This document shows, one piece after another, positions 6,213 through 13,523 of a DNA stretch of 13,546 nucleotides. Under the pieces are notes generated by a model. It was given only the letters and a program-made list of their open reading frames with translations. It made no database searches and had not been told where the DNA came from. Position numbers and translations under genes: made by a program. Source of the stretch: an uncultured Anaerovibrio sp. (GTDB lineage: Bacteria > Bacillota > Negativicutes > Selenomonadales > Selenomonadaceae); NCBI GenBank assembly GCA_902785445.1, contig CACZYN010000092.1:1-13546 (forward strand), written 5' to 3'. Within the stretch, counting starts at the first letter, position 1, and every line of letters starts with the position of its first letter.

Positions 6213-8483
6213 TCAATCCACGGTAATCCACGGTTGTTCCTGAAGTTTCCGTAATACTTCCGGAATATCTTCTGCTTCTTTTACAGTCTCTACGGACTCT
6301 TGTGTATTATCCTCCGTGGAGTGTAATACCTTGTCAGCTGGCAAATAGTAAATCAGTGATTTTTCCAGCTCCTCCGCTTTCACAGGCTTCGCCAAATAAT
6401 CACTAAAACCAGCCGCAATATATTGCTCCCTGGCACCAGAGATAGCATTAGCCGTGAGGGCGATTACTGTGGTATTAATATTTGGCCCCTCCGGATGCTC
6501 ACGCAATTCTTTAAGAGCTTCGATACCGTCCTTATTCGGCATCATGTGGTCCAAGAAAATCAGATCATACTTCTTGGTCAGAGCCGCTTGCACAGCTTCC
6601 ATGCCATCCTTGGCGGTATCTATATGCACCTTGGTCTGCTTCAGCAAACTCTTAAAGACTACCAAATTCATCTCATTATCATCTGCTAGCAGTACCTGGG
6701 CTTCCGGAGCCGTGAATTTTTCCCGGTATTTTTTGTGGCTCTGGAGCATCGCCGCATAGGAAGCTTCATACTCACCTAACGGTTCCCACTTCACCACTTT
6801 TTGCTCAATACAGAAAGAGAAAGTGGAGCCTTCACCATAAACGCTTGTCACATCCAAATGGGTATCCATCTTGTCCAGCAACATCTTGGTAATGGCCATA
6901 CCCAGACCTGTTCCCTCAATATGGCGGTTGCGTTTTTCCTCAATACGCTCGAATTTGGAAAACAGCCTCTCCATGTCCTCAGGCTTTATGCCAATACCTG
7001 TATCCTTAATTGCAACGGTAAGCATAACCTTGTCAGCAGCATTCTCAACAGGCTGGTATCCCAAAGAGAAAGTTACGCCGCCACGCTCCGTATACTTCAC
7101 TGCATTAATCAGGATATTAGTGATAATTTGCTTGATGCGGACATCATCCCCATAAAGCAGCTTGGGCGTATTTCGATCAAAATCCAGTGTCAGGGTCAGA
7201 TCCTTTTTCTCGGCGCGAAGTCTGGCCATCAGGACCAAATCATTAAGCAACGTAGACAGATTATACTCCACCGGAATAATATCAATTTTACCGGCTTCTA
7301 TCTTGGAGAAATCCAAAATATCATTAACCAGACTCAGTAAGATATTTCCCGCTGCTTTTATATTCTCGGAATAGCCTAGAATATTCCTATCTTCACATTC
7401 CCGCAAAATCATTTCATTCATACCCAGAACGGCATTGATGGGAGTGCGTATCTCATGGGACATATTCGACAGGAATGAGGACTTCGCTTCGGTGGCTGCC
7501 GCCGCGGCCATAGCTTTCTGGTTGTACTCCTGCGCCAGACGAGTCTTATTTTCATAGCTGTTCATGATGAACATAAGAATGGAAATAACCAGCAGAGATA
7601 CGAATAACGTCAAAAGAAAAGTCCTTCTGAGCTGGGCAAAGGTGGCCGTGGCATTAAATACAGACAGGCACAGCCAGCTATCCGCCACCGGCATCGTGTA
7701 CACGATGTACTCTGCATCATCATATCGAAAAGAAAAGTATTTTTCATTGGAGGAACGCAGCTTGTCTACCAAGGCCCGGCCAAAGGTATCTTCCTCCGTA
7801 CTGTAACGTTTCCCCACTTCCCCCCGATTCGAGTGGGCCAAGACCCGATACTTGCGGTCCATAACAATCTCAATATCCGAATCACCATTTGCAACCAATT
7901 CCTCCATCAAGTTCTGCAATGGTTCCAATGATAAATCCATGGCCGCCACACTTTTTACATCTGCCAGGGACTTGGATAAGGTTATCATCATGGCATGAGT
8001 TTGCACATCAAGATAGGGATCCACAACAGCAACATGTCCGATATTCACCATAGCGTCAGTGTACCAAGGACGCTCCTTGGCAACATAATCCGCATCGGGC
8101 ACCCAGCCAACTCCAGAAAGGAATTCGTCATCTACCACAGCGTATATGTCCGAAGTTTTTTCCTTAGTAATGTGTTCAGCAACTTTAGTCTGACTCTCCA
8201 AAAAAGACAGTATCTCCCCTTGAGAGCTCCCATCGCGAATCATACCATCCAAGGTGCAGGTAGTAATTCGCATGATATCAATACCTGTGGAAAGATAATC
8301 ATTTATCTGATCCGCTGATTTAGTGGCGACCAGTTCCTGATTTAGAATAACTTTCTGCTTCATCTCGGATTGAAGCGTCGTGTAGTAGACCATAACCACA
8401 CCCAGGAAAAACAGGATGAGAATCGTGGTCATATCCACTCTTTTCAGGACAGAACCGACTGTCTTTTCTTTTTTTACATCCAT
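6213..8483 (-). CDS. Hybrid sensor histidine kinase (Cache-HisKA-HATPase-REC), frameshifted before HPT
   Basis: The 756-residue product is a membrane hybrid kinase. Numbering starts at ATG 8483, chosen for AGGAGG six bases upstream; the longer frame overlaps the preceding gene. The order is: TM1 (about 18-36); an extracellular double-Cache-like domain (about 40-285); TM2 (about 288-308); HisKA with SHEIRTPINAV (His343); HATPase with N-box Asn456/460, DTGIGI (494-499) and GTGLG (525-529); and REC with ADDNE (Asp601/602), LIFLDHMMP (phospho-Asp645), T677 and K699. The Cache part contains YVAKERPWY and a later VAAMD, in the spacing I recall for amino-acid-binding dCache domains. The frame stops early at TGA 6213, created by a 10-bp tandem duplication. 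Without it the gene would run on through HPT to 5675. It lies 20 bases after the symporter fusion gene, probably in the same operon. No response regulator gene is adjacent. Confidence 0.88.
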   Translation of the reverse strand: MDVKKEKTVGSVLKRVDMTTILILFFLGVVMVYYTTLQSEMKQKVILNQELVATKSADQINDYLSTGIDIMRITTCTLDGMIRDGSSQGEILSFLESQTKVAEHITKEKTSDIYAVVDDEFLSGVGWVPDADYVAKERPWYTDAMVNIGHVAVVDPYLDVQTHAMMITLSKSLADVKSVAAMDLSLEPLQNLMEELVANGDSDIEIVMDRKYRVLAHSNRGEVGKRYSTEEDTFGRALVDKLRSSNEKYFSFRYDDAEYIVYTMPVADSWLCLSVFNATATFAQLRRTFLLTLFVSLLVISILMFIMNSYENKTRLAQEYNQKAMAAAAATEAKSSFLSNMSHEIRTPINAVLGMNEMILRECEDRNILGYSENIKAAGNILLSLVNDILDFSKIEAGKIDIIPVEYNLSTLLNDLVLMARLRAEKKDLTLTLDFDRNTPKLLYGDDVRIKQIITNILINAVKYTERGGVTFSLGYQPVENAADKVMLTVAIKDTGIGIKPEDMERLFSKFERIEEKRNRHIEGTGLGMAITKMLLDKMDTHLDVTSVYGEGSTFSFCIEQKVVKWEPLGEYEASYAAMLQSHKKYREKFTAPEAQVLLADDNEMNLVVFKSLLKQTKVHIDTAKDGMEAVQAALTKKYDLIFLDHMMPNKDGIEALKELREHPEGPNINTTVIALTANAISGAREQYIAAGFSDYLAKPVKAEELEKSLIYYLPADKVLHSTEDNTQESVETVKEAEDIPEVLRKLQEQPWITVD
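6215..6234 (-). repeat. 10-bp perfect tandem duplication causing a frameshift
   Basis: AATCCACGGT occurs twice head to tail (6215-6224 and 6225-6234, plus strand). On the coding strand this reads CCGTGGATTA CCGTGGATTG. With both copies the kinase reads ...KLQEQPWITVD-stop. With one copy it reads ...KLQEQPWIDLKCGIDNSGSRDAYLP and continues in frame into the HPT domain. The repeat unit is not a multiple of three, so copy number switches the frame. Confidence 0.9.
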
Positions 8484-8503
8484 TTTCTTCCTCCTGGCAG
8501 AAA

Positions 8504-10741
8504 TTATCTGACAATCATAATATCGCTTCCAAACCACTTTTGGGAGATTTTTTCCAGAGTTCCGTCAGCCATCATATCGCTGAGGATTTTTTGCACCCTG
8601 TCCCGCAGTTCCTTGTCTTCTTTCCTGAAACCAATGGCTAATTTCTCATCACCAAGGCTGTCATGCAGAATAAAATACCGCTCACTGCTGGAACGTATAA
8701 AATAAAATGCTGTCAGAGAATCCACCAGTCCCGCATCCAGCTTACCCTCCTTCAGCTGCTGGAGAACTGCCATATTGTTCTCCAGGGGCACCACCGTAAC
8801 ATCATCAGTAATATCCGCTTCCTTAAGCGCATCATAGGTTGTGGAACCAATCTGCACACCAAGCACTTTGCCCTTAAAGTCATGCATCCACATAATGTTG
8901 CTGTCTCCACGAATGACGAAGACCATGTTATCCATTATATAGGATTCTGACAGGCTCATATCATTCAGGGATTGGGGTATCACAGATATACTGCAGATAC
9001 AGTCTATATTTTTTCCATACAGTTCATTTTCCTTGTTTTCCCAAATAATCGGCCGTGGCACAAACTTTACCCCCAACCTAGAGCATATCTCACGGCTCAT
9101 GTCTATATCAAACCCCACAACCTCCCCCTTATCGTTGGTAAAGCTCATAGGCGGGAAGTTGTCATCATAGCCAAAAACTAACTGTCCGCTGTCCAGCATC
9201 CTTTGCAGCGAAACGTCCTTTGCAGGGATAACATTCCTTGCATCCCCCCCATAGATAATTATGGCAATCGGCAGCAGTGCCGCACAAACAGACACAAGCA
9301 ACAAATTACGCAATTCCTTTGAGCGGGGCTTTGGCTCCGCCATGGTACCCGATATTTGTCCATCATAATCCTTCACAATCTTCCTGAGCATAAAGGACAA
9401 AAGGAGCAATCCAATCAGATTTGGTAAGGCCATAAGGCCGTTGAGAGTATCGGAAATATTCCATAGATCGTCTAAGTATTCATTGCCAGAGGCATCAAAC
9501 AACTGAGCCCCGGAAGCACCAACGATAATCATCACAATAAACAACAATTTCAAGACCGGTTTGAAGCCCACACCAAACAAATAGGTGGATGCCGTCTCCG
9601 CGTACCAATACCACCCCAGTATCGTCGTAACAGCAAAGAGCATCAGACCGATGGAGATAATATACTTACCAGCCGTCCCCAACGCAATCTCAAAGGATTG
9701 GAGAGCCAGCTGCGCCCCCGTCAAATCAGGATAGTAGGTCATGGCACCGGTAACGAGAATGGCCAGCCCCGTAATGGTGCATATAATAAAGGTATCCAGG
9801 AACACCTCAAAGATGCCATAGAACCCCATCTGTACAGGATGAGCACCTTCCGCTGTGGCATAAGCCATAGGGGCTGAACCCATCCCGGCCTCATTGGAGA
9901 ATACACCACGGGCGATGCCCCTCTGAACAGCTTCCATAACCACCCAGCCTGCCACACCTCCGGCAATAACCGTGGTATCCGGGCTGAAGGCCATACGGAG
10001 GGCTTCGGTAACAGCCACAGGAATTTGCCCTGCGTGACTGACCAGAATAATGCTGACACTCACCATATAAAAAACAATCATGAACGGAACCACCAGCACC
10101 GTCACACGGGAGAGAGTGACCAAGCCGCCGATAATGACCAGACCTACAGCAACAGCCATTATGACACCGCTGGACAGTGGATCCACATCCCAGCCCATGA
10201 ACAGTACCTCAGCTGCGGAATTAGCCTGGACAGTCGCCCCAATACCCAAGGAACCCACGGACACTAACAGAGCGAATAAAACTGCCAGCAGCTTTCCGAT
10301 ATGTTTCCACAGACCGCCCCACATTCCCAGGCCATGCTCCAGGATATACATTGGACCACCACGCCAATCCCCATGAGCATCCTTTTGGCGAAAGTGAATG
10401 GCCAAAGTGACCTCAGCAAACTTGGTACTCATGCCAAAAAAGGCCGATATGAGCATCCAGACCAATGCTCCCGGCCCACCTAAATGAAGTGCGGTTGCTA
10501 CCCCCGCCACGTTGCCAGTACCCACCGTAGCCGCCATGGACGTAGTCATGGCCGCAAAAGATGAGATGGATTTATCATCTTCACTTTTCTCTCTAAAGCT
10601 AAAAACTTCCGCTAAGGCAGGAAAAAAATAACGAAGCTGAGGCAGTCCCAGCAGAAATGTCAAATAAACACCTGTACCCACAAACAAGGTCAGACCGGGA
10701 GGGCCCCAAATGAAATGATTTATCGCTTCATTGATTTGCAT
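8504..10741 (-). CDS. AGCS amino acid:cation symporter fused to a solute-binding domain
   Basis: The product has 745 residues. The first ~458 are an AGCS (alanine/glycine:cation symporter, AlsT-like) transporter, with TSMAATVGTGNVAGVATAL near 68-86, GGPMYILEHGLG near 128-139 and GVFSNEAGMGSAPMAYA near 279-295. A linker rich in Lys/Arg/Pro leads to one extra membrane helix (about 480-497). A complete SBP_bac_3 domain follows (about 510-745): LDSGQLVFGYDDNFPPMSF, GEVVGFDIDMSREICSRLG, GKVLGVQIGSTTYDAL, DAGLVDSL. AGCS proteins are normally about 450-480 residues without this domain. The binding domain is odd: the usual T-x-E-R element that clamps the substrate carboxylate reads VIPQSLND here, without Arg. 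I chose ATG 10741 (GGTGG eight bases upstream); in-frame TTG 10777 or GTG are alternatives. The kinase gene follows by 20 bases. It probably imports small amino acids, with the domain acting as capture or sensor part. Confidence 0.9.
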   Translation of the reverse strand: MQINEAINHFIWGPPGLTLFVGTGVYLTFLLGLPQLRYFFPALAEVFSFREKSEDDKSISSFAAMTTSMAATVGTGNVAGVATALHLGGPGALVWMLISAFFGMSTKFAEVTLAIHFRQKDAHGDWRGGPMYILEHGLGMWGGLWKHIGKLLAVLFALLVSVGSLGIGATVQANSAAEVLFMGWDVDPLSSGVIMAVAVGLVIIGGLVTLSRVTVLVVPFMIVFYMVSVSIILVSHAGQIPVAVTEALRMAFSPDTTVIAGGVAGWVVMEAVQRGIARGVFSNEAGMGSAPMAYATAEGAHPVQMGFYGIFEVFLDTFIICTITGLAILVTGAMTYYPDLTGAQLALQSFEIALGTAGKYIISIGLMLFAVTTILGWYWYAETASTYLFGVGFKPVLKLLFIVMIIVGASGAQLFDASGNEYLDDLWNISDTLNGLMALPNLIGLLLLSFMLRKIVKDYDGQISGTMAEPKPRSKELRNLLLVSVCAALLPIAIIIYGGDARNVIPAKDVSLQRMLDSGQLVFGYDDNFPPMSFTNDKGEVVGFDIDMSREICSRLGVKFVPRPIIWENKENELYGKNIDCICSISVIPQSLNDMSLSESYIMDNMVFVIRGDSNIMWMHDFKGKVLGVQIGSTTYDALKEADITDDVTVVPLENNMAVLQQLKEGKLDAGLVDSLTAFYFIRSSSERYFILHDSLGDEKLAIGFRKEDKELRDRVQKILSDMMADGTLEKISQKWFGSDIMIVR

Positions 10742-10792
10742 TATTATTTCCACCAAGAACCCATTCCTCTCTCGCAATTCCTATCTATCGCC

Positions 10793-10798
10793 ATTATA
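10793..10798 (-). promoter_or_regulatory. -10 box of probable promoter for the symporter-kinase operon
   Basis: A perfect TATAAT on the minus strand (plus-strand ATTATA) lies about 50 bases before the symporter ATG and beyond the pyrR terminator, where a promoter is expected. No good -35 hexamer is seen at 16-18 bases; TTGAAC lies too close. An A/T-rich stretch directly upstream could act as an UP-like element. Confidence 0.5.
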
Positions 10799-10813
10799 AC
10801 GCAATTGTTCAAA

Positions 10814-10836
10814 TTTTTCTTTTAAAAAAAGAAAAA
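10814..10836. repeat. A/T-only-type inverted repeat upstream of the symporter promoter
   Basis: TTTTTCTTTT and AAAAGAAAAA form a perfect 10-bp inverted repeat with a three-base spacer (10814-10823, 10827-10836). It lies between the pyrR terminator and the TATAAT box. It may be a protein-binding site or an UP-like element, and its low-complexity content means chance is a real possibility. Confidence 0.5.
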
Positions 10837-10845
10837 TATTCCAAC

Positions 10846-10877
10846 TAAAACAAAAGCCGCCCCCATAAGGGACGGCT
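10846..10877 (-). terminator. Rho-independent terminator after pyrR
   Basis: The minus strand reads AGCCGTCCC-TTATG-GGGGCGGCT, a 9-bp stem (10855-10877) with one G-U pair and a five-base loop. It is followed by TTTTGTTTT (down to 10846). It begins 13 bases after the pyrR stop and closes the lspA-rluD-pyrR operon. Confidence 0.9.
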
Positions 10878-10890
10878 ATTCATAAACTGT

Positions 10891-11442
10891 TTATTCCTTT
10901 TCCTGACGGAGTACAACCTTGTCCTCATCGTCCAACTCCATTACCTTAACATTTACAGACTCCTTGGAGGAGGTTGGCACATTCTTACCCACATAATCTG
11001 CCCGTATTGGCAGCTCCCGATGGCCCCGGTCCACCAACACTGACAACTGAATAGCCTTTGGACGACCCATATCAATGATGGCATCCAAGGCTGCTCTTAT
11101 GGTACGACCAGTATATAACACATCATCCACCAAGACTACGACCTTACCATCCAAATCCACCGGCATAGTAGTTGGCCGTACAATTGGCTGATAGGACAAG
11201 GTGGACAAATCATCCCGATAAAGGGTAATATCCAACACCCCAACCGGCGGACGGCTGCCCTCGATATTTTCAATGGCATCAGCAATACGTTCAGCCAAAG
11301 GTACTCCCCGAGAGCGAATACCTACCAAAACAATATTAGCCACACCTTTGTTTTTTTCCACAATCTCATGGGAAATACGGACAAGTGCCCGAAACATTCC
11401 CTGTTCATCCATCAGGACGGTTTTATCCACAAATGTTGCCAT
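10891..11442 (-). CDS. pyrR: PyrR bifunctional pyr regulator/uracil phosphoribosyltransferase
   Basis: The 183-residue product is the usual length for PyrR. It binds pyr mRNA attenuators in response to UMP/UTP and has a weaker uracil phosphoribosyltransferase activity. The PRPP-binding loop is VVVLVDDVLYTGRTIR (101-116), with the two Asp and the Thr-Gly-Arg-Thr. Other family landmarks are GIRSRGVPLAERI (41-53), DITLYRDDL (71-79) and LVDRGHRELPIRADYVGKN near 140-158. I start at ATG 11442, preceded by AAGGAGAGG; an in-frame start at 11469 would overlap the rluD stop and add a non-conserved tail. It is the last gene of lspA-rluD-pyrR, and a terminator follows directly. The pyrimidine genes it controls are not in the window, so it must act in trans. 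No PyrR-binding attenuator is visible in the 26-base gap before it. Confidence 0.95.
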   Translation of the reverse strand: MATFVDKTVLMDEQGMFRALVRISHEIVEKNKGVANIVLVGIRSRGVPLAERIADAIENIEGSRPPVGVLDITLYRDDLSTLSYQPIVRPTTMPVDLDGKVVVLVDDVLYTGRTIRAALDAIIDMGRPKAIQLSVLVDRGHRELPIRADYVGKNVPTSSKESVNVKVMELDDEDKVVLRQEKE

Positions 11443-11468
11443 AAAGCCCTCTCCTTCTCTTAGGAACA

Positions 11469-12389
11469 TTACTTATTTCGCAGCTTCTTTAAAATCTTTT
11501 CCATATCCTCCGGCAAAGGACTAGTGAAGGTCATAACCTCCCCTGTGGTTGGGTGGGTAAGCTCCAAACTGATGGAGTGCAGAGCCTGCCCCTGAATGGA
11601 AAAATTCCCCTTTACCTTGCCGTGACGAGTAGCTCCGTATTTGGGGTCCCCCACCACCGGGTGACCAATATAAGTCATATGAACACGTATCTGATGCGTG
11701 CGGCCTGTTTCCAAACGGCACTCCACCAAGGTACAATCCCCAAACCGTTCCAACACCTTAAAATGCGTGGTAGCGGATTTGCCATTTTCCTGCACTATGG
11801 CCATCTTCTTACGATCCGTAGGATGGCGGCCAATATCTCCGTGAATAACCCCAGCCTCTTCCTTGATATTGCCCCATACGATGGCCTTATATACCCTATG
11901 GGCGGTCTTATCCTGAATTTGCTTGGCCAGACTGATATGAGCCTTATCGTTCTTGGCAGCCACCATGACCCCGGATGTGTCCTTATCCAGCCGATGAACA
12001 ATGCCAGGACGAATTTCCCCGTTAATTCCCGATAAATCCTTACAATGGTACAGCAAAGCATTCACCAGCGTACCAGAATTAACTCCGGCAGCCGGATGCA
12101 CCACCATACCTCTGGCCTTATTCACCACGATTATATCGTTATCCTCATAAAGAACATCTAGCGGAATATCCTCTGGCAATATTTCCACCGTTTCGGCTTC
12201 CGGAACTGTCAATTCCACTTCATCGTCCACATGCAGCCGATAATTACCCTTGCGGGATTTTCCCGACACCGTTACGGCACCGTCAGCAATCAGCTTTTGC
12301 ACATGGGAGCGGGAAAACTCCGGCTTCATTCGGGTCAAAAACACATCTAATCGTTCATCAGCAATATCAGCCTTGAATGTCAGTGTCAT
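11469..12389 (-). CDS. RluD-family 23S rRNA pseudouridine synthase
   Basis: The 306-residue product belongs to the RluA/RluC/RluD family, which isomerises specific uridines in 23S rRNA (RluD: helix 69). An N-terminal S4 RNA-binding domain (about 10-70: ERLDVFLTRMKPEFSRSHV, GAVTVSGK) precedes the catalytic domain. The catalytic Asp135 is in HRLDKDTSG, followed by AHRVYKAIVWG and the motif RLETGRTHQIRVHMTYIGHP. Its length and layout match RluD-like proteins of Firmicutes (YlyB). The ATG at 12389 has AGGAGG seven bases upstream and overlaps the lspA 3' end by 23 bases, so the two are coupled. A longer start at 12416 would place eight to nine unrelated residues ahead of the S4 domain. The exact target uridine cannot be read from the sequence. 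Confidence 0.92.
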   Translation of the reverse strand: MTLTFKADIADERLDVFLTRMKPEFSRSHVQKLIADGAVTVSGKSRKGNYRLHVDDEVELTVPEAETVEILPEDIPLDVLYEDNDIIVVNKARGMVVHPAAGVNSGTLVNALLYHCKDLSGINGEIRPGIVHRLDKDTSGVMVAAKNDKAHISLAKQIQDKTAHRVYKAIVWGNIKEEAGVIHGDIGRHPTDRKKMAIVQENGKSATTHFKVLERFGDCTLVECRLETGRTHQIRVHMTYIGHPVVGDPKYGATRHGKVKGNFSIQGQALHSISLELTHPTTGEVMTFTSPLPEDMEKILKKLRNK

Positions 12390-12822
12390 TCCCGTCCCTC
12401 CTGAAACAGATATCAATCATTATAAGGGCTGCCCCTAAGCAAATTGCCACATCCGCAATGTTAAATACTGGCCAGAAACGAAAATCGAAAAAATCCACCA
12501 CCAGTCCGTTTTGTAACCGATCGTAAAGATTGCCAATGGCTCCGCCCAATAACAAGCCTACACCGTACTGTATCATATAGTTCTCCTGCAGGAGCTTCTT
12601 GCGAAAATAAAGCACTGCTCCCAAAAGCACTAAGGCAACTATAATGAAAAACAAACGCTGATGCTCAAATATACCGAAGGCTGCTCCCGGATTAAGCACA
12701 TAGGTAATATAAAAAACGTCTTTAATCACCGGAACAGACTGTCCCAACTGCATGGAAGCCGTCACATAGCTTTTAACCAGCTGATCTATAATAAAAATAA
12801 TAATTCCTAACCCAAAGGGCAC
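12367..12822 (-). CDS. lspA: Lipoprotein signal peptidase (signal peptidase II)
   Basis: From GTG 12822 the product has 151 residues, the normal LspA size, with four membrane helices. It cleaves the signal peptide of diacylglyceryl-modified prolipoproteins, such as the TlpA-like lipoprotein encoded in this window. Family boxes are IIDQLVKSYV (11-20), YVLNPGAAFGIF (41-52), GGAIGNLYDRL with catalytic Asp101, and VFNIADVAI with catalytic Asp124. GTG is chosen because GGAGG lies exactly eight bases upstream and the first helix starts right after it. The same frame is open for another 173 codons upstream and encodes part of a tyrosine recombinase, so a 324-residue fusion is possible. Independent initiation at GTG is more likely to give working enzyme. 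In related organisms I would expect other housekeeping genes such as ileS upstream; here a mobile-element remnant takes that place. Confidence 0.93.
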   Translation of the reverse strand: MPFGLGIIIFIIDQLVKSYVTASMQLGQSVPVIKDVFYITYVLNPGAAFGIFEHQRLFFIIVALVLLGAVLYFRKKLLQENYMIQYGVGLLLGGAIGNLYDRLQNGLVVDFFDFRFWPVFNIADVAICLGAALIMIDICFRRDGNDTDIQG

Positions 12823-13341
12823 CTGTCTTGCCTCCAAATCAATGTCCCTGTTTTGGATGTTGCGGACGGTAGCCGCTCTACACCCGCTATTCAGCAGAAA
12901 ATTGACGATAACCCAACTGCGATATTCACAGAAATCGCAATGCTTTTTCGGCTTCTTCAACAGCGCCTCCAACTCCGCGTCGCTGTATGTCTCTTTTACA
13001 GTATCGTGCTCGCGGATATTCGCCATTGAGAGGGAGCAATAGCCCTCCTGATTACACCAATTCAAAAAGGCTCGCATACGGCGGACATAGGTGGCGACGG
13101 TGTTGGTCGCCAAGCCTTTTTCCCTCATTCCCACGACCATCAATTCCAAATCGTTCTTCGTCAAATCGTCAATCGACCGTTCAATATCAAGGTATTTGGA
13201 AATGCTGTGGAGGTGCTGTTTGTAGTTGCGGAGGGTAATATCACACACGCCTTTTGCCGCCTGCGAGGTGGTGTATAAATCCCATACCTGATGGATGGTG
13301 TTCGCGATATCCCCATCCACGAAAATCTTTTTTCTTGCCAT
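12823..13341 (-). pseudogene. Truncated tyrosine recombinase (integrase), fused in frame to lspA
   Basis: The 173 residues before the lspA start match the N-terminal half of a phage/ICE-type tyrosine recombinase. There is a SAM-like core-binding domain (about 12-100: TLRNYKQHLHSISKYLDIE, TNTVATYVRRMRAFLNWCNQEG). The beginning of the catalytic domain follows (YSDAELEALLKKPKK, YRSWVIVNFLLNSGCRAATV), with the first catalytic Arg155 and then DIDLEARQ. The Lys, His-x-x-Arg, His/Trp and Tyr residues of the active site are all missing, because the frame passes straight into LspA. It cannot recombine DNA alone. Codons such as GCG, CGC and CGG seem commoner than in lspA, consistent with foreign origin. 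No convincing ribosome binding site precedes ATG 13341. It lies just downstream of a tRNA gene, a usual integrase position. Confidence 0.85.
12831..12835 (-). promoter_or_regulatory. Shine-Dalgarno GGAGG deciding the lspA start
   Basis: GGAGG (plus-strand CCTCC) lies eight bases before GTG 12822. The same bases are read as Leu-Glu-Ala codons of the recombinase fragment (DIDLEARQ), so the lspA ribosome binding site sits inside the recombinase coding frame. Confidence 0.75.
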
Positions 13342-13347
13342 AAATCG

Positions 13348-13390
13348 GAGCGCATCCCTTCCTCAAATTTGAGCGTTTAGGGATGCGCTC
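13348..13390. repeat. Large nested inverted repeat before the recombinase remnant
   Basis: Perfect 12-bp arms GAGCGCATCCCT (13348-13359) and AGGGATGCGCTC (13379-13390) enclose a perfect 12-bp palindrome CTCAAATTTGAG (13362-13373). It ends seven bases before the recombinase ATG. It could be a recombinase or regulator binding site, or a hairpin that limits read-through. There is no T tract, so a standard terminator is unlikely. Confidence 0.8.
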
Positions 13391-13413
13391 TGCTTCATCA
13401 CCGCACACAAAGC

Positions 13414-13447
13414 AAAAAGCCCTGAAATCCGCGGATTTCAAGGCTTT
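13414..13447 (-). terminator. Rho-independent terminator of tRNA-Thr
   Basis: On the minus strand AAAGCCTTGAAATCC pairs with GGATTTCAGGGCTTT (15 positions, one G-U), around a short CG-rich loop, followed by a T run at 13414-13418. It starts directly after the encoded CCA of the tRNA. Confidence 0.9.

Positions 13448-13523
<76 letters not shown>

Noticed and set aside
6801..7340. Plus-strand open frame of 179 codons opposite the kinase
   Set aside because: It lies wholly antisense to the conserved HATPase/HisKA region, has no family features, and other plus-strand frames overlap it. It is a shadow of the real gene.
8484..8537. Longer kinase start at 8537
   Set aside because: It would overlap the symporter gene by 34 bases. 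ATG 8483 has a perfect AGGAGG and is followed by the expected first membrane helix.
10802..10825. TTGAAC as -35 box for the TATAAT at 10793
   Set aside because: The spacing to the -10 box is only about eight bases, far from the usual 16-18.
11553..12035. Plus-strand open frame of 160 codons opposite the pseudouridine synthase
   Set aside because: It is antisense to a strongly conserved enzyme, with no recognisable domain and no good ribosome site.
12367..13341. Treating the 324-residue frame as a single novel LspA-recombinase enzyme
   Set aside because: The recombinase part lacks most catalytic residues, LspA is complete from a GTG with its own ribosome site, and a truncation junction is the simpler explanation. 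It is kept only as a finding.
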